Shown: positions 1 to 4,756 of the stretch, piece by piece | Layout of the letters: every line of letters starts with the position of its first letter | Position numbering within the stretch: position 1 is the first letter of the stretch | DNA from: Archaeoglobi archaeon | GTDB taxonomy: Archaea; Halobacteriota; Archaeoglobi; Archaeoglobales; Archaeoglobaceae | Length of the DNA: 5,123 nucleotides | Direction: 5' to 3' | Assembly (NCBI GenBank): GCA_004347865.1 | Contig: QNUZ01000155.1 | Coordinates: 1-5,123, forward strand | Notes under the pieces: generated by a model | The model's database searches: none | What the model was told of the DNA's origin: nothing | Seen by the model: only the letters and a program-made list of their open reading frames with translations | Made by a program: the position numbers and the translations under genes

Positions 1-866
1 CCCAGTTCACGCTTAAGGTTTTCAAGGACATAGTTCTAAGCAACAAGAAGTATCTCGATCTGATAACAAGCGAGGCTTACACGCATCGCACCTACTACAT
101 GGGGCTGGTGGACAGCAAGAACAGGGTAAACTTCTACGACGGAATGATCAGGGTTGTGGATCCGAACGGAAAGGAATTCGCGAAATTCGACGTTCACGAA
201 TACACGGAGCACATTGCAGAGCACGTCGAGCCGTGGACCTACATGGACTTCCCATATCTGAAGAAAATAGGCTGGAAGGGGTTTGTTGACGGGGAGCAGA
301 GCGGAATATACTCCGTGGCACCGCTGGCAAGGCTTAATGCTGCAGACGGCATGGCCACACCGCTGGCTCAAGAAGCTTACGAGGAGATGTATGAAATGCT
401 CGGAAAGCCCGCGCACTACACCTTGGCGATGCATTGGGCGAGAGTAATTGAGATGATTCAGGCTGCTGAGCGCATCAAGGAGCTTGCAAACGACCCAGAT
501 ATCCTCGATCAGAACGTCAGAAATGTACCTACCGCAACGCCCAGCGTTGGAATAGGCGTCGTCGAGGCGCCCAGAGGAACGCTGATTCACCATTACGAGA
601 CTGACGAGAGAGGAGTTATAAGGAGGGCAAATCTGCTGGTTGCCACCCAGCACAACATCGGAAGAATTACGCTTTCGATAGACAAGGCTGCCAGAAGCCT
701 GATAAAGGGCGGAGTGGTTAACGACGGACTTCTTAACATGGTGGAGATGGCTTTCAGAGCTTACGATCCATGCAATGCATGCGGAACGCACTCGCTTCCA
801 GGCTCGGTGCCTGTGCCGATATACATCTACAGCGAAAGCGGGGAGCTTCTGAGAGTTATTCATTAA
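1..866 (+). CDS. mvhA: Large (alpha) subunit of a methyl-viologen-reducing / F420-non-reducing [NiFe] hydrogenase, 3' part
   Basis: The reading frame is open from base 3 and continues upstream of the window; 287 C-terminal residues are visible, roughly 60% of a typical 450-480 residue subunit. Family hallmarks are the stretch GVVEAPRGTLIHHYETD (bases about 553-603), ATQHNIG (about 642-662) and the C-terminal nickel motif DPCNACGTH (765-791). The two Cys codons (771-773, 780-782) supply ligands of the Ni-Fe centre; the first is an ordinary TGC, not the selenocysteine TGA used by some methanogen homologues. A 24-residue tail follows the motif's His; in this family it is removed after nickel insertion. 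The enzyme oxidises H2 in the cytoplasm, and group 3c enzymes pass electrons through MvhG/MvhD to heterodisulfide reductase. That partnership is inferred, because those genes would lie upstream. The gene for a maturation protease follows 9 nt downstream, consistent with one operon. F420-reducing FrhA shares much of the same motif set, so the 3c assignment is likely but not certain. Confidence 0.9.
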   Translation, partial: QFTLKVFKDIVLSNKKYLDLITSEAYTHRTYYMGLVDSKNRVNFYDGMIRVVDPNGKEFAKFDVHEYTEHIAEHVEPWTYMDFPYLKKIGWKGFVDGEQSGIYSVAPLARLNAADGMATPLAQEAYEEMYEMLGKPAHYTLAMHWARVIEMIQAAERIKELANDPDILDQNVRNVPTATPSVGIGVVEAPRGTLIHHYETDERGVIRRANLLVATQHNIGRITLSIDKAARSLIKGGVVNDGLLNMVEMAFRAYDPCNACGTHSLPGSVPVPIYIYSESGELLRVIH

Positions 867-875
867 TTTTTATTT

Positions 876-1325
876 ATGCCTTTGATTTTATTTTTGGGAA
901 ACTCCCTCTACGCAGAGGACAGGATCGGCCTGCTTGTTGGTGAAATCCTAAAGGGAAGGCTTGAAGCAGAGGGCTTTGAGGTTGAGATTCTCGAGAGAAT
1001 TGGTTATTCGCTAATAGACTACATCGCCGGAAAGGATTCCGTGATGATCGTGGACAGCATAATCGGCGAATACGGCGAGGTGAAACTAATCGAGGATTTG
1101 AAGTCCTTTGCCGCTTTCTCTCCAAAATCTCCGCATTACGCTGGCTTACCTGAGGCGATAGAGCTTATTAAGGCTTTAAATCTGCCTCTACCCGAAAGAA
1201 TTTTGGTCCTTGGAATAGGCGTCAGGGATCCCTACAGTATAGGCGAGATTCCGCCAGAGCTTAATGCAAGAGTGGGGGATATTGCTGAAAAGGTTCATCG
1301 AGAAATTCGGAACGTCTTTAATTAG
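876..1325 (+). CDS. Hydrogenase maturation endopeptidase (HyaD/HybD/HycI family)
   Basis: This 149-residue protein has the normal length and plan of the aspartyl-like proteases that clip the C-terminal tail from [NiFe] hydrogenase large subunits. The N-terminal strand leads into LGNSLYAEDRIG (residues 7-18), the counterpart of the family's GN-L-DDG-G motif. Candidate nickel-sensing ligands, by comparison with E. coli HybD, are Asp15, Asp60 (in IVDSI) and His87 (in SPHYAGLPEAI); all three are present, so it should be active. LVLGIGVRDP (residues 110-119) is the late conserved strand. The likely substrate is the tail of the large subunit encoded just upstream, cut after the His of DPCNACGTH. 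The start is the ATG at 876, 9 nt after the previous stop. That AT-only gap carries no Shine-Dalgarno sequence, so translation may depend on coupling to the upstream gene. Family membership is strong; the exact partner is inferred from adjacency. Confidence 0.9.
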   Translation: MPLILFLGNSLYAEDRIGLLVGEILKGRLEAEGFEVEILERIGYSLIDYIAGKDSVMIVDSIIGEYGEVKLIEDLKSFAAFSPKSPHYAGLPEAIELIKALNLPLPERILVLGIGVRDPYSIGEIPPELNARVGDIAEKVHREIRNVFN

Positions 1326-1425
1326 AGATCCCTTCTCAGGTTTGATAACTCTCTTCGTTCTTTTGCTCACAGTGATATTTCGAGGTAGCGCACTTAGAGG
1401 GGGAAATAGACTAATTAAAGATTAA
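1264..1425 (+). CDS. Possible small membrane protein, 53 residues, overlapping the protease gene
   Basis: An ATG inside the 3' end of the protease gene opens a +1-shifted frame of 53 codons that runs 100 nt past the protease stop. The product begins MQEWGILLKRFIEKFG, has a hydrophobic run GLITLFVLLLTVIF (about residues 26-39) and ends with a basic tail (RGSALRGGNRLIKD). This would suit one short membrane segment. I recognise no family. There is no Shine-Dalgarno sequence before the ATG, and the 62-nt overlap with a well-conserved gene means the first third could be open by chance. It may equally be the 5' fragment of a lost gene, since the following 400 bp looks decayed. Confidence 0.22.
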   Translation: MQEWGILLKRFIEKFGTSLIRDPFSGLITLFVLLLTVIFRGSALRGGNRLIKD

Positions 1426-1579
1426 AGTATTTCTTTGAAGTTCTCTCTGAGCTCTTTCTGCTTTTCTCAACAATTTTCCAGCCATTTTCGATTCTCTCTA
1501 CCAGATTCAGAGACGCTCTAAAATTCTTTTTCAGGTTTATAAGGCCTTTAAATTGGCATGTTATGACGTAAACAAGCTT
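1415..1579 (-). other. Lysine-rich open stretch without a start codon, possible gene fragment
   Basis: On the minus strand 54 codons are open between two stops, reading KLVYVITCQFKGLINL at the beginning and ending in a Lys/Ser/Arg-rich tail (about EKSRKSSERTSKKYFNL). No ATG, GTG or TTG lies in frame near its beginning, so it cannot be an intact gene as it stands. The composition is protein-like, but I recognise no family. The opposite strand is also open for 77 codons without a start in part of the same interval (1451-1685), which weakens both. I list it as a candidate remnant only. Confidence 0.15.
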
Positions 1580-1598
1580 CTAGCCGATTTTGGGAGGC

Positions 1599-1770
1599 TT
1601 GCATATCATATACAATGTGGGGACGGGGCAATATGTAATCTTGGGCTCACTGATCAGGGATCTGACCGCCTCCTAGAGAGGAGATAGAGAATGTAGCAAG
1701 AAAGGTTGAATACGTCGAGCTTTCTGTCGAAAGGGAATTCCAGAGGACATATCTGAGATCGATAATGCTT
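1599..1770 (+). pseudogene. Frameshifted remnant resembling the C-terminus of a RACo-like / DUF4445 ASKHA activase
   Basis: Two adjoining frames together read like the end of the corrinoid-protein activase family (RACo, DUF4445). The first, 1599-1673, gives IIYNVGTGQYVILGSL and ends at a TAG. The second, 1672-1770, gives REEIENVARKVEYVELS and then VEREFQRTYLRSIML before a TGA. From memory, the family's C-terminus has a Gly-rich loop, an ALLS-like segment, then an Arg/Glu-rich helix followed by VEYVELS-x-x-x-x-F. The match in the second frame is good; the first is weaker and needs a frameshift plus a lost stretch. No ATG start, no ribosome site and no upstream domains are present, so if real it is a dead fragment. 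Sequence error is an alternative but would not explain the missing N-terminal portion. Confidence 0.4.
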
Positions 1771-1795
1771 TGATTTCGGAGAATTTTCGACAAAA

Positions 1796-1805
1796 GCTTA
1801 TATAA
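1796..1805 (+). promoter_or_regulatory. TATA box of the SRP RNA gene
   Basis: GCTTATATAA is a near-ideal archaeal TATA box, preceded by the purine-rich CGACAAAA, which can serve as the TFB recognition element. Its centre lies about 26 nt before base 1826, exactly where the RNA's terminal helix begins. This spacing fixes the likely transcription start. Confidence 0.8.
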
Positions 1806-1825
1806 CCTCTCGGAAACTCTATATT

Positions 1826-2137
1826 GGTGGGCTAGGCTGGGGGATTCGGCGTCCCCTGTAACCCGAAACCGTCGATATGCGGGAGCCGAAGCCGAGGGAA
1901 GGTCCGCATGCCCGCAGTTTGCTGGGCAATGCGTTTCCGTAGAGTCCTCGTCCTGGAGGGTCGGCGGTTACGGCGGGCTTCTTGGAGGAGGGGTTCGCCG
2001 TATTCGTCGGAGGCACCGGCTGAGGCCCGGAAGGGAGCAAGCCTACTCCGAACGACCGGCGCTTCTGGGGGTACGGGGAGGAGGAGCGCATTGCCCAGGA
2101 CTGCGGAAACAGCGGATCGACCCGAGGCGCGCCCACC
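1826..2137 (+). ncRNA. ffs: Signal recognition particle (7S) RNA, archaeal type, about 312 nt
   Basis: The ends pair perfectly (GGTGGGC at 1826-1832 with GCCCACC at 2131-2137). The Alu domain shows helix 3 (GGGGA 1840-1844 with TCCCC 1852-1856), the conserved UGUAA (1857-1861) and helix 4 (CCCG 1862-1865 with CGGG 1880-1883). The long helix 5 is visible as TCCGC 1903-1907 with 2112-2116, CCGCAGT 1912-1918 with 2100-2106, and a 12-bp perfect match, 1922-1933 with 2087-2098. Helix 6 (TACGGCG 1969-1975 with 1996-2002) carries a GGAG tetraloop at 1984-1987, the SRP19 contact. Helix 8 has the SRP54-binding core around 2021-2045, with a GGAA tetraloop (2029-2032) and the AGCAA internal-loop side (2036-2040). 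The RNA scaffolds SRP19 and SRP54 to target ribosomes making membrane and secreted proteins. The exact 3' end could lie a few bases further on. Confidence 0.96.
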
Positions 2138-2138
2138 A

Positions 2139-3500
2139 CTAGTTTTTGCGCACATTTCCCCTTGCAAGTGAAGCAAACACGCCGATTACGCAGAGTACAG
2201 CGGAGATCATGAAGGAAAGCTTTACAGCGACGATGAGGTCGGGTATAACTTCCGGAATCCTGGATTTTCCGATCAGAAGGGCGAAGATCAGGGTTACAAT
2301 CCCCATGCTGAGGGCCTGGCCGATTACGCGCATGGTTGCAAGCGTTGCTGAGGCTATTCCGTAGAATTTTCTGTCAACAGAGCTCATGACCGCGTTCGTG
2401 TTTGGGGATGAGAAAAGACCGAAGCCAAAACCTATGAGGATGAGATTTCCCAAGATGTACTCCAGCGGGGTTTTTTCGGTGAGCATTGAGAAGAAAAACA
2501 GAGCAAGGGCTGTTATCGCCATACCGATTGAGGCGACAATTCTCGGTTCAATTCTGTCCGAAAGAGAACCGGAGATCGGGGAAAAAAGTGCCATGATCAC
2601 GGGCTGGGCCAGAAGGACCAGTCCCGAGTTCTGCGGACTCAGTTTTTTAACGTACTGCAGGTACAAGCTCATCAGAAATGCAACGGCAAAAGTTGCCGAG
2701 TAGTTCAGCAGTGCTGCGAGATTCGACATTCCGAAAACAACGTTTTTTCGGAACATCCTCACGTTTAGAACGGGATTTTCGGTTCTTGTTTCCAAGAAGG
2801 CGAATGCAAGCAAGGCCAGAACACCTGCGAAGACGAGCAGAAATCCGGGGGTTTCTGGAAGGTGAGAAAATCCGTATATCAGCATGAAGAGGGATGTGGA
2901 GTACATCAGGGAACCAGCCAGGTCAAACTTCTCCCCCTTGGCTTCAGCCCACTCCTGCCTGACTTTTAGGATTATAAAAATTGCCGGGAGGGCTAAGAAT
3001 ATGGGAAAGAGAAAAAGAATCCTCCAGCCGAAGTTTTGCGTTATGAAACCTCCAAGGATCGGGCCCAGAGACAGGCCGACGTAAACTGCGGAGGTGTTGA
3101 TTCCCAGAACCTTTCCCCTCTCCTGCGGCGGATAGGCGGACGTGAGCATTGCAACTCCTGTGCTTGCAATCATCGCCGAACCTATGCCTTGCATGAATCT
3201 GAAAAAGACAAGAGAAGATCCAGAAAAGGAAAGAGAGCATAGTAGAGATGACAGGGCAAATACCAGAAGGCCAAAAACGAAAAAGCTTTTTCTTCCCTTA
3301 ATGTCTGCCAGCCTACCCATTGGAACGAGAAACATTGCAGTCGATAGCAAAAATGCAGTCGTAATCCACGCCAGAAATATGGCGTCGATCTCGAATTCCC
3401 TCTCGATACTGGGAAGGGCAAGATTTACCGAGGAACCCATGAACGGCGTCAGGAATGATGCAATGGTCGATGCGATTAGCACGAGCCTCTTTTGATCCAT
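2139..3500 (-). CDS. MFS exporter, DHA2-like (14 transmembrane segments)
   Basis: This 453-residue integral membrane protein shows about 14 hydrophobic segments, as in the EmrB/QacA-type drug:proton antiporters. Signature motifs in order are NLALPSI (residues 26-32, TM1), LAWITTAFLL (43-52, TM2), motif A GRLADIKGRK (62-71, loop 2-3), the motif B-like RFMQGIGSAM (101-110, TM4) and motif C GLSLGPILGG (142-151, TM5), which marks antiporters. A second loop, GSLSDRIEPR (311-320), repeats the motif A pattern. The family exports hydrophobic or cationic compounds using the proton gradient; the substrate here is unknown. The acidic residue usually found in TM1 just before the VNxALP stretch is replaced by GSS (residues 22-24), which may mean different coupling or substrate. 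The start ATG is supported by a TATA box about 24 nt upstream and no Shine-Dalgarno sequence, implying a leaderless mRNA. Its stop codon touches the 3' end of the convergent SRP RNA gene. Confidence 0.92.
   Translation of the reverse strand: MDQKRLVLIASTIASFLTPFMGSSVNLALPSIEREFEIDAIFLAWITTAFLLSTAMFLVPMGRLADIKGRKSFFVFGLLVFALSSLLCSLSFSGSSLVFFRFMQGIGSAMIASTGVAMLTSAYPPQERGKVLGINTSAVYVGLSLGPILGGFITQNFGWRILFLFPIFLALPAIFIILKVRQEWAEAKGEKFDLAGSLMYSTSLFMLIYGFSHLPETPGFLLVFAGVLALLAFAFLETRTENPVLNVRMFRKNVVFGMSNLAALLNYSATFAVAFLMSLYLQYVKKLSPQNSGLVLLAQPVIMALFSPISGSLSDRIEPRIVASIGMAITALALFFFSMLTEKTPLEYILGNLILIGFGFGLFSSPNTNAVMSSVDRKFYGIASATLATMRVIGQALSMGIVTLIFALLIGKSRIPEVIPDLIVAVKLSFMISAVLCVIGVFASLARGNVRKN
2142..2147 (+). 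terminator. T-tract terminator of the SRP RNA gene
   Basis: GTTTTT follows the closing helix of the RNA by 4 nt. Archaeal transcription commonly ends at short T runs like this one. The same bases encode the last Lys-Asn codons of the convergent MFS gene, so the signal is embedded in coding sequence. Confidence 0.55.
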
Positions 3501-3519
3501 GTAATGGAACTGGAGATCA

Positions 3520-3528
3520 ATTTAAATA
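3520..3528 (-). promoter_or_regulatory. TATA box of the MFS gene
   Basis: On the minus strand TATTTAAAT is centred about 24 nt before the ATG at 3500. Initiation would then fall on or next to the start codon, giving a leaderless message. No Shine-Dalgarno-like sequence lies before the ATG, in agreement. Confidence 0.6.
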
Positions 3529-3554
3529 CATTGTCGATTTTTTCCATAGCAAAG

Positions 3555-3564
3555 CTTAAAATAT
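3555..3564 (+). promoter_or_regulatory. TATA-like box of the UPF0179 gene
   Basis: CTTAAAATAT lies so that transcription should begin near 3584-3587, just before the cluster of possible start codons. It shares the 95-bp spacer with the divergent MFS promoter; the two boxes are about 35 bp apart, so the two genes could influence each other's transcription. Confidence 0.5.
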
Positions 3565-3585
3565 TTAGAGATGACCAAAAAAATT

Positions 3586-3591
3586 GGTGAT
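3586..3591 (+). promoter_or_regulatory. Shine-Dalgarno sequence that selects the ATG at 3596
   Basis: GGTGAT matches the anti-Shine-Dalgarno end of archaeal 16S rRNA and sits 4 nt before the ATG at 3596. It favours that codon over the in-frame TTG (3584), GTG (3587) and ATG (3590). The predicted transcript start is so close that a leaderless start at GTG 3587 or ATG 3590 cannot be excluded. Confidence 0.5.
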
Positions 3592-3595
3592 GCTG

Positions 3596-4057
3596 ATGAA
3601 CGGTGAAGTTAACAAGATCATTACCTTATGCGGAAAAAGCTGGGCTAAAATAGGGGTTGAATTCATTTTCCTTGGTGCAAAGCCTGAATGCGATAACTGC
3701 AAGATAAAAAAAGCATGCTTAAGGCTCAGAGAGGGTGCAAAGTACAAGATCGTGGGACTCAGGGATGGCACAGTTCAGGAGTGTGCTCTTCACGAGGACG
3801 GTGTTATTGCGGTTGAAGTTGTCGAGCTCCCAATCATAGCCCTTGTGGATTCAAATCTGGCTGAAGGGGCGAAGATGAGGTACGAGGAAAGGGTCTGCGA
3901 TCACTATGAATGTAGCATGTTCAATCTTTGCCACCCAGTGGAGCTGAAAGAAGGTGAAATGGTCGTTGTGGGCAGGATTATAGGGGAAGCTCCGGATAAA
4001 TGCGCTCTGGGGTTCAATGTCGTTGTGGCCGAGCTTCAGAGGGAGCTATCGCAGTAG
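3596..4057 (+). CDS. UPF0179 family protein, Cys-rich, function unknown
   Basis: With the start at 3596 the product has 153 residues, about usual for this archaeal family; TTG 3584, GTG 3587 or ATG 3590 would add up to four residues. The family pattern is recognisable: ITLCGKSWAK (residues 9-18), then GVEFIFLGAKPECDNC (20-35), and a second Cys-rich stretch, CDHYECSMFNLC (101-112). Nine Cys are present (12, 32, 35, 41, 63, 101, 106, 112, 136). C32-x2-C35-x5-C41 and C101-x4-C106-x5-C112 look like metal or Fe-S cluster ligands; this is inferred from spacing, not known. No signal peptide or membrane segment is seen, so it should be cytoplasmic. The gene is divergent from the MFS gene and overlaps the convergent hydrolase gene by 12 bp. 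Its biological role is not known to me. Confidence 0.88.
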   Translation: MNGEVNKIITLCGKSWAKIGVEFIFLGAKPECDNCKIKKACLRLREGAKYKIVGLRDGTVQECALHEDGVIAVEVVELPIIALVDSNLAEGAKMRYEERVCDHYECSMFNLCHPVELKEGEMVVVGRIIGEAPDKCALGFNVVVAELQRELSQ

Positions 4058-4669
4058 CGGCTCAAGGATCACGGCTTTCGGGACCTTTGCCTTGAACTCC
4101 CTCGGATCCGCCTTTGTGTTGGGTATCGCCCCGTAGTGCATCGGGATGTAAACTTCGGCCCTGATATCCTGTGCGGCCTTTATAGCCTCATCCAGATCCA
4201 TGGTATACGTGCCCCCAGCGGGAAGCAATGCCACGTCAACGGCGATCTTCTTCATTTCCGGAATTCTGTCAGTATCCCCGGCGTGGTACACTCTGACGCC
4301 GTCAAGGTTCACGATGTAGCCGAGGACGCCGCGCTTGTGGAAAGGCTTGTCGACATTATACGCAGGCACGGCAGTTACTTCAATCCCCTTTAAATTGGCG
4401 GTCTGGTTCTCGGTCATTGGAAAGCTTTCAAATCCCTTTACGGAGCATGCTTTTGGATGCACAACCACTGTGTCGCTTTTTGCTAGGTTTTTTATGGATT
4501 TCGGGTCGAGGTGATCGAAGTGATCGTGGGTAACAAGGATGAGATCGGCCTTTTCCTCTCCGGCCGGAACTTCGTAGGGGTCGATGTAAACGATCTTTGA
4601 ACCCTTCAGCCTGAAGCCTGCATGCTTCAGCCAGGTTATCTCAACATTTCGGTAATTTAATTTGTTCAT
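4046..4669 (-). CDS. Metallo-beta-lactamase-fold metal-dependent hydrolase (UPF0173-like)
   Basis: This 207-residue, single-domain protein has the metallo-beta-lactamase fold signature THDHFDHLD, giving HxHxDH ligands His48, His50, Asp52 and His53. Further probable metal ligands are Asp132 in YHAGDTDR and His178 in IPMHYGAIP; His129 of the same HAGDTD motif is also typical of this branch. The opening ITWLKHAGFRL-x-x-IVYIDP and the PAYN motif (residues 102-105) match UPF0173/UlaG-like hydrolases, which are cytoplasmic and usually annotated only as Zn-dependent hydrolases. The substrate cannot be inferred. The start ATG at 4669 is supported by a TATA box 27 nt upstream with no Shine-Dalgarno sequence. 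Its 3' end overlaps the convergent UPF0179 gene by 12 bp. The acyl-CoA synthetase gene lies upstream on the same strand, 87 bp away, but the promoter and T-rich tract between them suggest separate transcription. Confidence 0.92.
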   Translation of the reverse strand: MNKLNYRNVEITWLKHAGFRLKGSKIVYIDPYEVPAGEEKADLILVTHDHFDHLDPKSIKNLAKSDTVVVHPKACSVKGFESFPMTENQTANLKGIEVTAVPAYNVDKPFHKRGVLGYIVNLDGVRVYHAGDTDRIPEMKKIAVDVALLPAGGTYTMDLDEAIKAAQDIRAEVYIPMHYGAIPNTKADPREFKAKVPKAVILEPLLR

Positions 4670-4691
4670 GCCATTACTAAGACAATTGAAA

Positions 4692-4701
4692 CTTAAAAAT
4701 T
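4692..4701 (-). promoter_or_regulatory. TATA-like box of the metallo-hydrolase gene
   Basis: The minus strand reads AATTTTTAAG here, centred about 27 nt before the ATG at 4669. The spacing predicts a leaderless transcript, as for the MFS gene. Confidence 0.5.
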
Positions 4702-4732
4702 TTCTGTCTGGGATTTGGAAAAATGGGAGTGA

Positions 4733-4747
4733 AACAAAAGAAGAAAA
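4733..4747 (-). terminator. T-rich terminator after the acyl-CoA synthetase gene
   Basis: On the minus strand TTTTCTTCTTTTGTT begins 9 nt after the stop codon. Runs of this kind end archaeal transcripts without a hairpin. It separates the synthetase from the downstream hydrolase promoter. Confidence 0.5.
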
Positions 4748-4756
4748 TTAATTTGT

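Larger units (their letters stand above)
1326..1795. other. Gene-poor spacer between hydrogenase operon and SRP RNA
   Basis: About 470 bp without a convincing intact gene. From left to right it holds the tail of the possible mini-ORF, pyrimidine-rich runs on the plus strand (around 1344-1371 and 1430-1478) that could end hydrogenase-operon transcription, the start-less lysine-rich frame on the minus strand, and the activase-like remnant ending near 1770. A weak hairpin (5-bp stem, loop AGAG) lies at 1670-1683. Frames break often and codon use is irregular, so gene decay is the simplest reading. Confidence 0.5.

Noticed and set aside
771..782. Possible selenocysteine at the hydrogenase nickel site, as in some methanogen VhuA/VhuU
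   Set aside because: Both motif positions are TGC, ordinary Cys, and no split small subunit is seen.
36..863. Long minus-strand open frame (275 codons) opposite the hydrogenase gene
   Set aside because: The plus-strand frame has unmistakable hydrogenase motifs; the antisense frame has no recognisable domain and is explained by the codon bias of the real gene.
1670..1683. CTCCT/AGGAG hairpin with loop AGAG as a terminator or regulatory element
   Set aside because: Only a 5-bp stem, no T run after it, and it lies within the presumed gene remnant; expected by chance.
1819..2176. Several Arg/Pro/Gly-rich open frames on both strands
   Set aside because: They lie over the SRP RNA, whose paired helices explain the sequence; the GC-rich composition removes stop codons by chance.
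2146..3495. Multiple plus-strand open frames opposite the MFS gene
   Set aside because: Shadows of a well-supported 14-TM transporter on the other strand; their products show no family features.
4136..4393. Plus-strand open frame of 85 codons
   Set aside because: Antisense shadow of the metallo-hydrolase, with no promoter or recognisable domain.
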